DNA of 64,000 nucleotides from Rhizophagus clarus (GCA_015698045.1 BLAL01000006.1:682001-746000), one strand, 5' to 3'; shown: positions 25,644 to 38,104, numbered from the stretch's first letter. The notes: generated by a model from the sequence alone, not told the origin. A program made the numbers and translations.

Positions 25644-26765
25644 ACAAGATATGAGCTACTTCCGGAACGTTTAAGGCTTCGAAGTAACAATGACACAAAT
25701 AACACAAATACTGGTTAACAAAATGGGGTCGATATCGAATTATTCAAAAAAATGGGAATTACATTTATCCAAAAATAGAGGGTCTTTGTGTCTATTACAG
25801 AACAGAGCATATTTTTTGTTTCATTCATAAATCATGATGATCTTAAATAGTCGAGTCAGTTTGTATTTTTATGTAATAACCTTGTTACACATGTCTGTGA
25901 TGATTGGATCGCACTCAATCATGTTCAAAGATTGTAACAATATTTTGATAAAAGATAAGTTATTTAATAATCGAAACAGAGGATATATGTAACCTATCGT
26001 CTAAGAAACAGTAGGTATATAGTACGTGATTGCAAGAGAAAACAGTATTTTAGTAATCGAAGATGAGAGACAAGTAATGTTTGATAGAGTGGACATGCAT
26101 GTTCGATAATAGAAAAAAGTAATTTGATCATGGATATGCGGTGGATATAGGCAATATTTAAAATTGGAGACTGACTACGCAATCTGGGTATCTACGAAGT
26201 ATAGTTGTCTTTTTTCTGTATGTATTCCTTCCCGATTTTTACCCTTACTACATGTTAGATATTATCTCGTTGTATACTAATTGTTATCTATTATAATATT
26301 CATTTACCCGTTATCGTAATATTTATCGACCACAGCAAATATTTCTTCGTTCATCAGAAACTGTTAACAATGATCTAAGAATTGGATTAGCGGGTTCTTG
26401 GGTCGCACACTTCAACAAATGTAATATGTGTCCCTATATTTCTCGTAATATTTTTTTAACGTATGTTTTTACGTATTATAATTAAAGATTAACACTTAAA
26501 ATCATTGCCAGTAATTATCTTTATGTCAGTTAATACATGGTAACATTTTTATTTCACAAGTAAAATTTTTTTTCGAAATTCTCATAAAATCGAAATAAAT
26601 GTACCTCATGTTACGAAAATAAAAATAGTACAGAAACATACGTGACTAATAACGTGAGCAAAACACGATCTCATTAATGTCTAGTACGGTAATATTTTCA
26701 TAATTTTTTAAAAATAAATAAATAAATAAACGAAAAGAAAATCATCTTAAACTCTCAATTCACAC

Positions 26766-27506
26766 TTAGTTGATAACCTGATAATCGGCATTAACATTTC
26801 GTCTATTCTCACGATATCGATAATAGATATGAAACAGAATAGCACTAATAATAATACCCAGTACAAATCCAATTGATCCAGTAATTATGGGAAATCCTGG
26901 TTGATTTTCCAATGTATCCAATAACTGAATATCCACACGAGCAGAAGTCATATCACAATTGTAGATATTATCTAGACCAACGCCTACAATGAAATCGATA
27001 TGTTCATTTGCTCTTACAGTAATTCCGCTATTAGTTGTTTTGAACGATTTCGAATCTCTTGGACCGGCTAGGTCTACTTCCCAAAGCGTCATTAGGTTAT
27101 TATACACTATATAAGCTCCTGAATGTTGTGCACAATTAGTAATGTGTGCAAAAGTTGCGCTAATGACATAATTTCCATCCTTAGGTGCAGTAAATCTCGC
27201 GACAGAGAATCTACCATCGTTGCCTGGATGAAAGGCTACACTGTTAGCAGTAAATGTTATAGCATCAAGTATGATAGCGTTCGTTGGCTTTGTGTTATAA
27301 TAAACACCCAGCCAGTGCGGATCATACCATATGGTATCACTCCCAAACCAAGCGACTATTTCATGGCTTTTTGGTTCCGGATCTAAATGTGTAAATAAGC
27401 TGAACATTCCGGTTACCTGATAACCAGCAGGCTTTAAGCCGTAAGACCATACTGAAGAAGGATTATGTATAAGAGAAAAGTCAGAACTTAATGACCATTT
27501 TGGCAT
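26766..27506 (-). CDS. Beta-rich single-pass membrane protein, copy 2
   Basis: Single-exon frame of 246 codons starting MPKWSLSSDF, very similar throughout to the gene at 23139-23882. The HPGNDGRFSVARFTAP block, the DFIVGVGLDN block, the C-terminal hydrophobic helix and the basic tail are all kept, and the length differs by only one residue. The region around residues 50-95 differs most (a deletion after LDPEP, and a different loop before the HPG block), suggesting a variable loop. The cysteine positions are conserved although flanking residues change. The maintained frame suggests both copies are or recently were functional. Confidence 0.85.
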   Translation of the reverse strand: MPKWSLSSDFSLIHNPSSVWSYGLKPAGYQVTGMFSLFTHLDPEPKSHEIVAWFGSDTIWYDPHWLGVYYNTKPTNAIILDAITFTANSVAFHPGNDGRFSVARFTAPKDGNYVISATFAHITNCAQHSGAYIVYNNLMTLWEVDLAGPRDSKSFKTTNSGITVRANEHIDFIVGVGLDNIYNCDMTSARVDIQLLDTLENQPGFPIITGSIGFVLGIIISAILFHIYYRYRENRRNVNADYQVIN

Positions 27507-28110
27507 TTTTTCTAATTATTAAGAATGTTATTTTATTTTCTAATTATTAAGAATGTTATTTTATTTTAGATACTTCTACAACTTCAGTGTGACACTATTA
27601 CGTCATTATACACATTTTATAACAAAAAATCTACGGCGGCAATTTTTTACCGGACGATCAATGCATATTCATGTGTGACAAAAATAGCATATTATAATTG
27701 CTTTTGCATCATATTCGCGTTCGATTGGACGGTAAATCGTTATACTGCAAAGATGAAACTATTATATTCCTTTTAAAATCTCCTATTTACGTTTTATTGA
27801 AAGGGGCGAAATGAAATTTGAACAATAAACACGGATCATTGCTAACAATGGGTCTCTCAATGTATCAAAACATGGAAGAAACAGCATAAATTCCGAAACA
27901 TCCTTTTTCGTTTAAAGTATCTATGGCATGTACATCTCCTACGAGATCGTTGACTTATATAATAAGTAAAAAAGTAACGAAAAAATTTATTACGGTATGA
28001 GCATGTTTTTATAGTTAAATCATAATCCCACTTTTAAATAAAAAAGCTCAGACTGAATTTAGCGAACCTTCCCAAGATAATACCTCGTAATGCTATTTTT
28101 TGTGATAACA

Positions 28111-28870
28111 AATTTATCATACCGAACTTATTCGCTTTGTAATTATCGATCAGTGATACAAATGATATTAATGCAATGACCGGAATATACATAGTTAGAA
28201 AGTTTGTGTTGTATTTATTTGTGAAATAGGAATCAATAAAGTTATAATACAAAATTCCGATGACAAGCAAACTTGTTCACAGAGTTGCATTATAATGTGA
28301 TAACGCTCAATATAATTGATAATGCTGATTTCGCTGTTATTATGCCTTCGTTAGTTTATAATCCAAATAATTTTAATTATCATCAATAATATTATTTAAA
28401 AATTTTTACGAAAAATGTAATTACATAACATATATATTTCTTTATGATAAATATTGGTATTTAATATTAAAATTCCCTAAAAAGAAAATCGTCTAAAAAC
28501 AATAACTGAGACGTTTAGGTTGAACTGAAATTCCGGCACTATTAAGATAATTTTGAATTCTGTGCCCATTTATTATATCCGTCCAATATGAAGGATTATG
28601 AAGACTATATACTTAAAATTTTTAATTATTGTAATAAATAGTTTGTTATCTAATGATTTGTATTATTATTTTAAATTTCTTATCAAGGTTTTCGTAAAAT
28701 CGACTATAAAAAAACCTGAATAAGATCATGTGCCTGCTGTGGTGGCGTCTACCATCATGCAGATTGTTGAACATGCTACGAACAATAAAATAAATTATAA
28801 ACGGATTATTGGCCTTTTAATGAAAATATTATATTAATTTATTAAATAATAAATGTACTGTAAATGGAAA
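28111..28870. other. No clear gene
   Basis: A hydrophobic 78-codon minus frame (28034-28270) overlaps the end of the duplicated unit and has no family motif. The rest is AT-rich spacer. Confidence 0.4.
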
Positions 28871-29946
28871 TTAATTATCCAATTTTCTTCGTTTAATAGA
28901 TACATTGTTAAATTTTATATTATTTAAACTCACTTTGCCCTTTATCTCGATTCCAAATATTGATAAAGTAGCATCTTCTTCAACTTCAATGTTTTCGAAT
29001 TCTGCACTTTCAATCGTGATGAATTCGTTGTCATCATTTGAGGAGCGCCTTTTTGTTCTTTTATTTATATATGATGTAAATTTTTTTATCAGATTTGATA
29101 AATCAGTTAATATAATATCATAATCTGAATTTTCGGCCTCCTCAAATGATGACTTTGTGTAACCGACAGTTGTTACAAATGTTCCGGTGGAATATTTGGA
29201 CAATGTCCTCTGAAAAATTATTGACTTTATTATTGAGGTCATATAAGATTTAAATTTCAAATAATAATAATAATAATGCATACAATAAAATCTCTAATAA
29301 GAGAAGGATGTACTTTATCATTAGTAAAGTTTTTACATTGTACAATAAACTTTACATTTCTGTACTCCCCAATTAAATCAGCTCCGCCATCACCTGTTAT
29401 AATATTCCCTTTATTTGTCTTGTAACTCGTCCTGAAATAAATAAAATGAATGAGTGAAATGTATCATCATTGTTGCCATACAGATAGCCCCGGTTAGACC
29501 AGACAGCCCATATCTATAGGACAGTATAACACCGATAACACTTTAGGCCCGGTTCGACCGTGCTGCCGCACAAAACACAGTATGACCTTTATATACAAGT
29601 ACCACCAGACTCTGCCCGATTAGACTGCCGACATTATCTGAAGTAACAAGTATAGCCACACCATGAGTTGCCATGAAACACCAGATAAAAGCAGTTTCTC
29701 TCGAAAACACGAGAGCAATATACATAGCCTCTACTCCTTCACGTAGATAAATATCTGGAGCCATGGAATGTATCTGTGAAATACTAATGTAATATGTGAC
29801 CCGGTGCAAGCACCTGCCGATACAACATATCCAACATCTCAACATAACACTCACTTTACTCCATGTACTATGACATTTATCTCTTCGAACTTCTCCTTAA
29901 CATTATACTCCAACTTGTCTCCCTTTACTTGTGTGCTTGTTGACAT
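28871..29946 (-). CDS. PD-(D/E)xK (Mrr-like) nuclease, three exons
   Basis: Exons 29946-29855, 29431-29284 and 29209-28871 sum to 579 nt, 192 codons plus stop. Both junctions keep frame (phase 2, then phase 0) with GTGAGT and GTATGC donors and TTTCAG acceptors. The protein starts MSTSTQVKGDKLEYNVKEKF. It then has TNKGNIITGDGGADLIGEY followed by FIVQCKNF: an Asp at ~49 and a QxK at 62-64, the D…QxK pattern of restriction-endonuclease-like folds. An FVTTVGYTKSSFEEAE strand-helix follows, then a basic KRTKRRSS patch. The C-terminal ~60 residues are of unknown role. Such eukaryotic relatives often act in organelle DNA maintenance or derive from selfish elements; which applies here is not visible. 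Intron 1 is unusually long (423 bp) and G+C-richer than its surroundings. Confidence 0.8.
29470..29853. repeat. GC-richer insert in nuclease intron 1
   Basis: Most of the 423-bp intron is much less AT-rich than the region. Three imperfect copies of a GCCCGGTTMGACC motif occur (about 29487, 29550 and 29612), roughly 62 bp apart. A minus frame of 103 codons (29543-29854) starts inside the donor sequence and is not continuous with exon 1 (a TGA follows the splice site). It is probably a repeat or inserted element of unknown type. Confidence 0.4.
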
Positions 29947-29949
29947 TGT

Positions 29950-31310
29950 AAAATTATTTGAATTTTAGAATTTAAATTTTTAATTTTAAAATGGGATAAA
30001 ATCGATATTTTTATATTAAATACTTAGCTTTCTTATGTGTCTGAAAGTGATGTCTCACAATTGATTTATTACATCAAAATCACACTCTGTTTACTATATT
30101 AGATTTTTGACTGACAAAACGAGATGTTATTTGAACGTTTAAACAGACAAACGCGAAATTTGAACAATACTTGTGAATAAATCGGATCATTAAGTTCGGC
30201 AGGCTGAGATTAAATATTATTTGGGCAAACGATTATAATTAAATACATTTGATTATATTATTGTACAAACTGAGATATGATCATCAATTTTCAACAAACT
30301 GAGGTTTAAAATTACGCGAAATTTGATAAATTATAAAGTTCGTGCATTATCTGAACATCTGAAAGACAAACGCAAATTTGATTTTTAAATGAACAGTACA
30401 TGTGAACCAGGTTGATTTTGGAGATAGTATTTATCAGAGAAAAAGGAATATTCCGCCACTTTTTTCAAATAACTTTACGATGGTGATCGACATCATCGTT
30501 CAGAATTTTTTTCTGGTAACACGCAAATTATGTAGTGTTTGCATTATTTTTTCCTGATAACACACATTTCTTTATTAAATCACGTAAATAAAATATTACA
30601 TAAAATTTTATTAAAATCTTGTTAGTATATACGCCTAGAAATGGTAAAAAACGTTTTAAAACATTTTTTAAACATCAAGCACTTTACCACGTTTAGTGAA
30701 AATGTTAATTTCAAAATTTTTTCATCACATTATTATATAATATATAAAAATTAATTTCTTTAACTATATACTTATTAGAATTTTATTATTTAATCATGCC
30801 AATCTATGTTTTGAAATTTAATATGTTTAAATCACGTGTCATTCCTATATACACCCGCCACAGGTCAAAATGAAAAAAAAAAAATCGGTTTTTGACCAAT
30901 GTACGAGTATTATGTTAATTAGTCAATCGTTGTCCATGTGGATACGTTCTCGGAATTTTTTTTGACATACATAACAATTACAATTCATAGTTACTGTGGT
31001 CCTAGAAGAAAATTGGTCCTTTAAATAGCAACATTGCAGCGTCAGCAGGCATTGGCCAAACTGCGTATTAACGTTAATTGAGGGTAAATATAATGTTACT
31101 TGAATAAAATTTAAGGTTTATCCTCTTTATTTATACTTTTTTTATTCTCAATATACTTAATGCGAGTTAACGCAGTACCAGTAATGTCTACGTAATAAAA
31201 ATCTAGCTTTTTATTTACTCTATACAAAATAAATGTTCTTATAAAAAATTTAAGATAGAAAGAAATAATACTCTATTTAATAAACTACATTGGAAAACAA
31301 AAAGTGATAT
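29950..31310. other. AT-rich spacer, no gene
   Basis: Intergenic stretch between the nuclease promoter side and the kinase pseudogene. Diverged direct repeats around AACAGACAAACGCGAAATTTGAACAAT occur at 30140 and 30360. Nothing else was recognised. Confidence 0.45.
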
Positions 31311-31319
31311 ATGAATATA

Positions 31320-32530
31320 TCTAAGATTCTTGAAAAGTCATGATCGCATTTAGATCACAATCTTTATCGCAATTTGACAAGTCAAATTCTTCACTTTCTA
31401 TTTTTTCGTTTATCTCCTCTTCGGAATAAGAAACAGTAGACGTAATATAATTTTCGGAATCAATCCCATTAAGTTCTGAATTTACTTGGTGAATATCTGG
31501 CCGTTTATCCAGTTCATGTTCCCAACTGTCTATTCAAAAATCATAATTAGTGTATAACAAGAAAATTATACCAGTTCCAAAGGAATAATTACGTTGAAGT
31601 TATTTTACACTTACTTTGGTATATTCTAACAAATATAGCATTCGTATTCTGGTTTTTTCCTTAACCATTAAGAATGCTTAATATGAGAGGAATATGATCT
31701 TTTCTCGTTTCATAATTTCATAATCAAGAGGTGATAAACGACTAGTTAATTCACAGAACAATACTCCTAAACTATATATATTAGATTTCTCGTTTATCTT
31801 ATATGGAGTTTCTTAATTAATCGTTTTAGGATCCATATAAGGATCACACCCAATACTTTGGAAATATAAAATTCTGATCCTTTTAAAATGAACGGTCGAA
31901 ATCTGCCAATTTTCTCGTATTTTGATGTATTAAGACATTATTGAGATGCTAAAAAATAATGTGTTAATTTGCACAATGTAACGAACTAGTGCAACTAAAT
32001 GAATTACAAATAGTATTTATTGTACTTACAAGACCCCACGTACAATTCCCCTATCATCATGTAATCATAAAATCGCACTTGCAATATCATTAGTAAACTT
32101 TAGCTGGTCCATCACTGGTCCATCCATTCAAAAAGTTTTAGTATTATCCCTCAAATAATCTCTTAGTGTTCCACCGGTCACATACTCAAGAACAAGCGAA
32201 TATTTTTTTTACCTAACAATAAAAACATGTCAACAAAATTATTATAGGTTATTAAACAATTTTTATTTTTACCTTATAACTTTGTAAGACCGTAAAATTG
32301 AATATGACCATTGGCCATATTCGCTAAATAGTCCTAGAAAGAAAGTAGTTTTTTAATATTTTATTTTTATATAACAGAAAATGAAGGTGCTATTAGCAAT
32401 ATACCTCCTTATTATCGACAAATTTTTTAATTACATTTTCCAGTATAAGAACATCTAGTCTCTGGAAAAATCTCGGTCATCTAATAATATCTTTAGCCTA
32501 TTAACTTAATGATCTTCGGGATGATGTCAT
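31320..32530 (-). pseudogene. Broken TKL-like protein kinase
   Basis: Minus-strand fragments in the order of a kinase domain: near 32450 VLILENVIKKFVDNKE-like sequence interrupted by a stop; 32335-32280 NMANGHIQFYGLTKL; 32210-32120 YSLVLEYVTGGTLRDYLRD; 32100-32040 a degraded HDDRGIV where the HRD loop should be; 31930-31690 NIYSLGVLFCELTSR in another frame; and 31540-31323 SWEHELDKRPDIHQ followed by an acidic tail ending at TAG (31323-31325). Introns are still recognisable (GTAAGT near 32030). Stops and frameshifts and the loss of the catalytic loop show it is not functional as a kinase. Confidence 0.75.
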
Positions 32531-33119
32531 ATTGACGTTTGACGCACTTTTACGTAAAGTAACGAGACATTTTTGTGGTGCAGTTTTCGATGTTGTATTG
32601 ACAGGATGAAAAGCGAATATATCCTTTTAATGAAAACGACAAGTTGAAAATGGAATCAATAATAGTTCTTCGAGTGATTTTTTTTTATCCAAATAATAAG
32701 TTTTTGATGGATGCTTTAACTTAATACACAATAATGAGAGGCAATATAATTGTTCATGTAACAGATATGGAAACCGTGATACAAAGGTCATGACTCAAAT
32801 AGATATAAGTTTATTAAAAAAAAATGATTATAGTCATTATCTGTTATACAGTAATCATGATATAATTCTATGTAACACGCATTTTCTTGGTTGAATGATA
32901 TTAAAGACTCATGGGCGAGAAAACTGATAGCAAATTTCGTGATGCCTTACAGGTATCTTAGTTTTTACACTATTCAATAAAATGGGAAATAAATAGTAAA
33001 TAATATTTTCGTAGAACTCAAAAAGCCGTAATCCTGTTTGGTCCGGAGGGTATTATGGTAAATCCCCTTTTTTGTCGTCCCCTTCCAGTGACAACGGTGT
33101 GGGATGCCTTGTTTCTCTT

Positions 33120-34119
33120 ATGGGCACATTACCTCATGAAAGACATTTCTTCCAAAAAAATGAGAAAATACCAAAAAATGAAAAAATACCTTTTCAGGCA
33201 CCTTATTTACTTGGCCAACAAAATCATGTTGATGGAGGACCCAGCGACGTTGAATTTGACATTTTCTGTGAAAAAAAGGGAGATCAATCTGTTCATGTTT
33301 GGTGCGTCAATACGTGGTGGAATAGCGATAACGAAACAGGAAAGAAGGGATTTATACCAAATCAACATGATGATTGCGAAATCAAGAGTGAAGGCCATGC
33401 CAGCGCTATCGAATATTGTCCTAACAAGGAAAGAATCACAACTCTGCAAACATCCCTGGGGGAATTGTGCAGAGTTGGTGCCCTGGATGGCGATATGTGG
33501 ACAGAAAAAGTACTGAGGACCCCCTGTCACCTTGTTGTCCCAGACGTTCAAACTACAGAATCTAACATTTCTGGCTCCATGTCTCCAGTGCAAACGGGTA
33601 GCAAGAATAATGGAATTAGCGGGTGTCACAATGGTTCAATGAATCCGCTAAATCCCCTTCTCCTAGTTGAAATCATTGTAAGTGAATCAGATCGTCGGAA
33701 TGGAGATCCTTCTATATGTTATATGCAAGATATTAAAAAATATGGTTTTGATCATATTATAATTGTTGGGCAAACTTGCTACGGTATTGTTTTTCTGGAC
33801 TGTTTTGGTCGAGCGTTCGAGTGGGACACTATGAATCCTGCGCTATGGTCATTGGGTGATTATTGGGATTTGTCAACAAAAAAATCCCAACCCAGTCGTA
33901 TAGTATGGATTTTAGGAAGTGATGGAATTGTCGAATTTGAAGATGGTATGTGGAAATTCTACTCATTCTTTTTATCTTGCCAGCAAGATAGATAATTCCG
34001 TAAATTTAATTATTTTCTTTTTTCCAGAACCACTAGAACAAGACTATATCAATCCCGCCGTTGTAAAGAAAGACAAAAAAAAGAATTCAAAAAAAAAGTT
34101 GAAAAAAAATCATCGCTGA
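33120..34119 (+). CDS. Two-exon gene of unknown function with lysine-rich C-terminus
   Basis: Exon 1 to 33945, intron 33946-34027 (GTATGT…TTTTTCCAG), exon 2 34028-34119; the frame is continuous across the junction. The first in-frame ATG is at 33120 (305 codons), but the frame is open back to 33015, so an upstream exon may exist. An ATG at 33055 lies in a different, overlapping frame. Features: a Trp/Cys-bearing stretch (VHVWCVNTWWNSDN), a central Ser/Asn/Gly-rich linker, a hydrophobic block LVEIIV, then FDHIIIVGQTCYGIVFLDCF and a Trp-rich segment. The last 17 residues are almost all Lys/Asn (KKDKKKNSKKK), a possible nuclear signal. Base composition is clearly less AT-rich than the neighbours. 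No known family was recognised. Confidence 0.6.
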
Positions 34120-35420
34120 TGATGAGAGTTTTTACATTGTATGTTGATGTGCACTTTCTGTAACTGGTAAACATTAGTTTTATACTACTGTCTTTGCATA
34201 AATTTGCTGGTATACATAATATATCCAACACAAACTACTATTAATCAAGCATTAATGTATTTGCCGTATCGATATGTAAAAAAAATATTTTATTGTAATG
34301 TGTTACGCATGTTGCACGTTACGCAAAACAAATAAACTGATTAACGTACAGCCAAATTTTGATGGTTGCAAGTGTGATCATCTGATTAAAAAATGGGCTA
34401 TAAATAATGCTGTGCCATTTGATAAATAAATATTTTAAAATTAAAGTCATAAATTTGTCAAGCTTTAATGATATTATATTTAGTATTATAATAAAAAAGG
34501 ATGAAACTTAATTTTATGTCATAAAACCCGTAATTATTGTAAAATAAATTTGTTATTGTGACGCAACAATCTCGCTGTGACAATATTGAAATTATTGGTC
34601 AATTTTTGTGTGTCTGAGCGCATGACTGGTATTCTCAACGGTATTCAAGTTCGACACTGTACCTACTATTTTGAAAACGGTGATAATGCTTTATAAGAAT
34701 AAATAGAAAAAGGTTAAAATATGCCAATTGCATTGTTTATCATAATGTTAACTTATTTGGAAGTTACTACGTTACTACGAATAAATACTGTATATAGAAT
34801 TGGTATTTTATTTAGTATTACATGATTAAATTAGCGACACACTTTATTACGTAAAACACAGTCATGATATTTATATTAGAGAATGGAAATATAATAATAA
34901 CAATAAAGACAAAAGATTCAACCTAAATTATTACGCTTCTCAAATAACCAAGGTATAGTGTTAGTTGCCTTAAAAAAAATTACGTTTTGATTTGACTTTC
35001 ATATTATAAATTATTGAACCAACAAAAAATTTATGTTAATGTAACTTTACTATGACTTATAATGTTAAAAACAGTTCACAATTTGACTTCACAATATTGC
35101 AAAATTTTATTTTAATAGTTTGTTTTAACTAAGTTTTCAATGTATTTATTCAAACATAAAATAGACGTAAAAAAAAATGTAATTTTGTATTGTGCAATGC
35201 GTGATTTGCTGCATCTGATCTATTTCATATTTATGTTAGTTATTTTTTAGTTCCCATTAACCGGTATTTTGCTAATGTTAATAATTAACCTTTTTTGGTA
35301 ATAGTGATTGGGCTAAAAAAAGTTGTATTCGTCTGCATCAATCTATCACTATTATTTTCTTAGATATTTTTTATTTAAAAATTTTTTGATAAACCATACT
35401 ATAAATGCTGATCATTTCAT
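34120..35420. other. AT-rich spacer, no gene
   Basis: 3' flank of the two-exon gene followed by AT-rich sequence with only short chance frames. Confidence 0.5.
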
Positions 35421-35426
35421 AATGAT

Positions 35427-35567
35427 GTAAGCCAAAAAATAATCAGCTGAAACGTGGTCCAGAACTGGCTCAGACATAGATCGTTATGGAATTCCAGGGG
35501 ATTTACTGCGACTAAACTGAGTCTGGGTGATCAGCAACTAGGAATGCAGCTCTGTTTTTTGGCTAAC
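35427..35567. mobile_element. Small inverted-repeat element (~140 bp)
   Basis: Left end TAAGCCAAAAAATAATCAGC and right end (reverse complement) TTAGCCAAAAAACAGAGC form imperfect terminal inverted repeats around a G+C-richer core containing TGATCA and TTCCAGGGGA. A TA-type target site is possible but not clear. It may be a Tc1/mariner-related MITE, as a Tc1 relic lies just downstream. Confidence 0.45.
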
Positions 35568-35939
35568 TACACCATATCTATTGGTATGGTCATCTGTACG
35601 TTTGCACTTTAGGATAGTTATGATTTTAGCTATTATGATTATCGATCAACTTTCCAGAATGGATATTTCCGTTTTAAATTAGTGAGATCGATTTTAGTTA
35701 CTTATTAATGTTTTTCATGATATTTTTTTTTTTAGATTTCTATTTTGCACAAGTACTCCTTGAATACTAGCGACTGGGGGTAAACTTTTTTTTTGTTTCG
35801 TGTTTAACATCTTTATTTTTATGGTTTATAAAATTGATTCTTTAAACCATTATAGACATTTGTATGTATTTAAATAAATTAAAAATGCCTTTCGCCAAGT
35901 TCTTCATTTATTTATAATGAAATTTATTCATAATAAATA

Positions 35940-36414
35940 AAATTTTGAGATGGATTTCTTGCTTTTTTTGTAGAGTTCTGGTCCGAATAGCATCAAATTT
36001 TTTTAATTCTGGCGCAGACTCGTCCCAAAAGATGGAATTTTTATATAATCAAAAATTTTGTAATTATTCAATCATCATTGTGTTTTTTAGCCCATTCTAT
36101 GCGTTTAAGTTTACTATTTGCGGTTAACATTGGTGATGCTCTTGAAATTTTTTATGACATCCATGATTAGATAAATGCCCTCCTATTGTTCCATAGGATA
36201 CGTCTATACCAGTTGAGGATAACTTTGTTGATAAAGCTCTTGTAGAAATGTAAAATCTTGACGGATATATTGGCCTAATGCTCTTGATGCATTTGCTGTA
36301 ATCTTTTTTGGTCAGAAATTTCCTTCTATACGTTGAACTGTTCCAGAATTTTTTTAAGTTCAAGATTGTCCGTGTATAGCAGTAAGGGTATATCAGTCCG
36401 ATTATGATTTCCAT
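35940..36414 (-). pseudogene. Tc1/mariner transposase fragment
   Basis: 36414-36124 encodes an N-terminal helix-turn-helix segment with ISTRALSTKLSSTGIDVSYG followed by HLSNHG, as in Tc1-like transposases. 36120-35945 continues with KRIEWAKKHNDD, a stop, and IFWDESAPEL in another frame, matching the usual KRLxWAKxH…VIFSDES block around the second catalytic aspartate. The rest of the catalytic domain is missing. Frameshifts and stops show it is dead. Confidence 0.6.
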
Positions 36415-36528
36415 GGCATTCCGAGTGCATTGATTCAGTAATCATTTTTCTCAAAAAATGAAAAAATAGAAGGCTAAACAAGAACTACTGTTGCAAATAA
36501 TATAATATATGAAACAATTGTGACGTAA

Positions 36529-37510
36529 TTATCTAACGATCATATATATATTTTTTTTTAGTTCGCAAAAGTTATAAACTTTATTAAGAAGAAATTTGCA
36601 TGTTACAGATGTTGGATCACAGTAAAATACTAAAAAATTACAAATTTTATAACAATAGTCAAAAATAATCCTCTGCAGAGAATTACATCGAAAAGAACCA
36701 ATTTGTAGAATAATAAAATAAAATAAAAATAAAACAAAACGCACTTCCATTACAAGATCTTTCATGGAATTTAAATGGAAAATAGTCAAGTTTTAACTTA
36801 CCTACCTGGTTCTACACAAATCGTAGAAACTCAGGATTTCACTTCTAAAATTTATATTCTCTGTGATACTTTCTAAGTTGACATATATATCGCTAGTTGT
36901 AACGTATGCATGCTTTTCTTGCAGGAAATTCGTATTTCTCTGGATTTTCATTTTCTTTGTAATATCAAAGTATTTTTCAGTTTTCTTCATTTCATTACAA
37001 CGTGGAATCCATATGTGTTTAGTGGAAGTGTCATAAGTATAATTAAGAAAAGTAACAGCTATATCTTTATGTGTTTTCAAAGTGTTGTTTGGTAATTGTG
37101 AAAGGGCGACATTTTTTAATTCTACGGCATATAGTCCTTTAATTAGATCTATAAAAGAGAATTTTTTGGGATCAGTTGTATTTTTAAAAGTATCAAGATT
37201 AGTAAGAATAGTTGTTAGTGTTAGTTTATCCACGTTCTCGTTTGTTAAAGCGATTAATTCTATGAGTTTGTAAGTTTGTTTATCCAAATTTTTATTAGTT
37301 GTTTACGTATACGTTTATTTTTCTCGCATGTCCATACGTGTCTAAATGTTTTTGTTCGTTTACATTGTTGGCAAAGGAAATCTTTATATAAGTCGTAGGA
37401 AGATTTTTTAATAAGTTGTTTGACAGTTGATATTTCTTCTATAAGTCTTTGTACTTTAATTCTCTTTTCTTGGATGATATATAATTTGTTGAAAGACATG
37501 TTCTCTTTCG
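36529..37510 (-). pseudogene. Non-LTR retrotransposon (LINE) C-terminal remnant
   Basis: Two overlapping minus frames (37499-37260 and 37287-36802) join by a -1 frameshift. The first ends with FLCQQCKRTKTFRHVWTCEK, a CxxC…H…C arrangement like the C-terminal zinc knuckle after the reverse transcriptase of LINEs. The second is a Lys/Asn-rich tail containing IWIPRCNEMKKTEKYF. No reverse transcriptase core is present upstream, so this is a 5'-truncated relic. The identification rests on the zinc-knuckle pattern and tail style only. Confidence 0.45.
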
Positions 37511-38104
37511 TATTGATAATTTATATATACAGAACCTTACAAATAGACTGGGATATCGTCTTCACATCTACTATACCTTTACCTGACGATCATATTAATT
37601 TATCGTTAATCTGGCGCAGTTATATGCAATTTTATTACGCAGAAAGTTTTCTGGTTTTTTTTGTCCCAAGCTGTACATGGGTAACAAATAAAGACATTAG
37701 GGACATCCAAAATGGTTTATAGGAATTGGAAACTTTCTAATCAAATTTTTTGAATGTTGGACATATTTATTGAAACTTCCAATGGATTCTTCCAATATTA
37801 AAATTAGGGAATTTCGTGAATAATTTAAGATGTATAAAAATTGTTAACGTGAAATTTTCTTTCATGATCTTAAACTGGATATGATTGGTTCATAGGGAAA
37901 CAATAATTTGTTATGGGCACTAATATATTTTGTCATTTTATTACTAACTTATGATTTATGCAACTGCAGCAGATGTGGTGGTAATCATCCGTGTATAGCG
38001 AAAAAATTTAATTATTTTAATAACTTCGGCTAGAAAAGATTTTATAATTCTGGCCAAAATTATGATTTACCGCACACGTCTCTTCAATTTTATTAGTTCC
38101 TGTT

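Larger units (their letters stand above)
21860..28110. repeat. Tandem segmental duplication, two units
   Basis: Unit 1 (about 21880-24230) and unit 2 (about 24236-28110) share, in the same order: a ~310-bp block A (21880-22196; 24236-24551), block B (22197-22440; 26210-26480), the membrane protein gene, and about 300 bp upstream of it containing CGGACGATCAATGCAT. Unit 2 has about 1.65 kb extra between A and B (24552-26209), which contains a MITE; unit 1 is contiguous there. Confidence 0.8.

Noticed and set aside
33055-33516. 153-codon plus frame starting with ATG at 33055
   Set aside because: It overlaps the longer spliced frame (to 34119), which continues across an intron with a basic tail; the shorter one has no such support.
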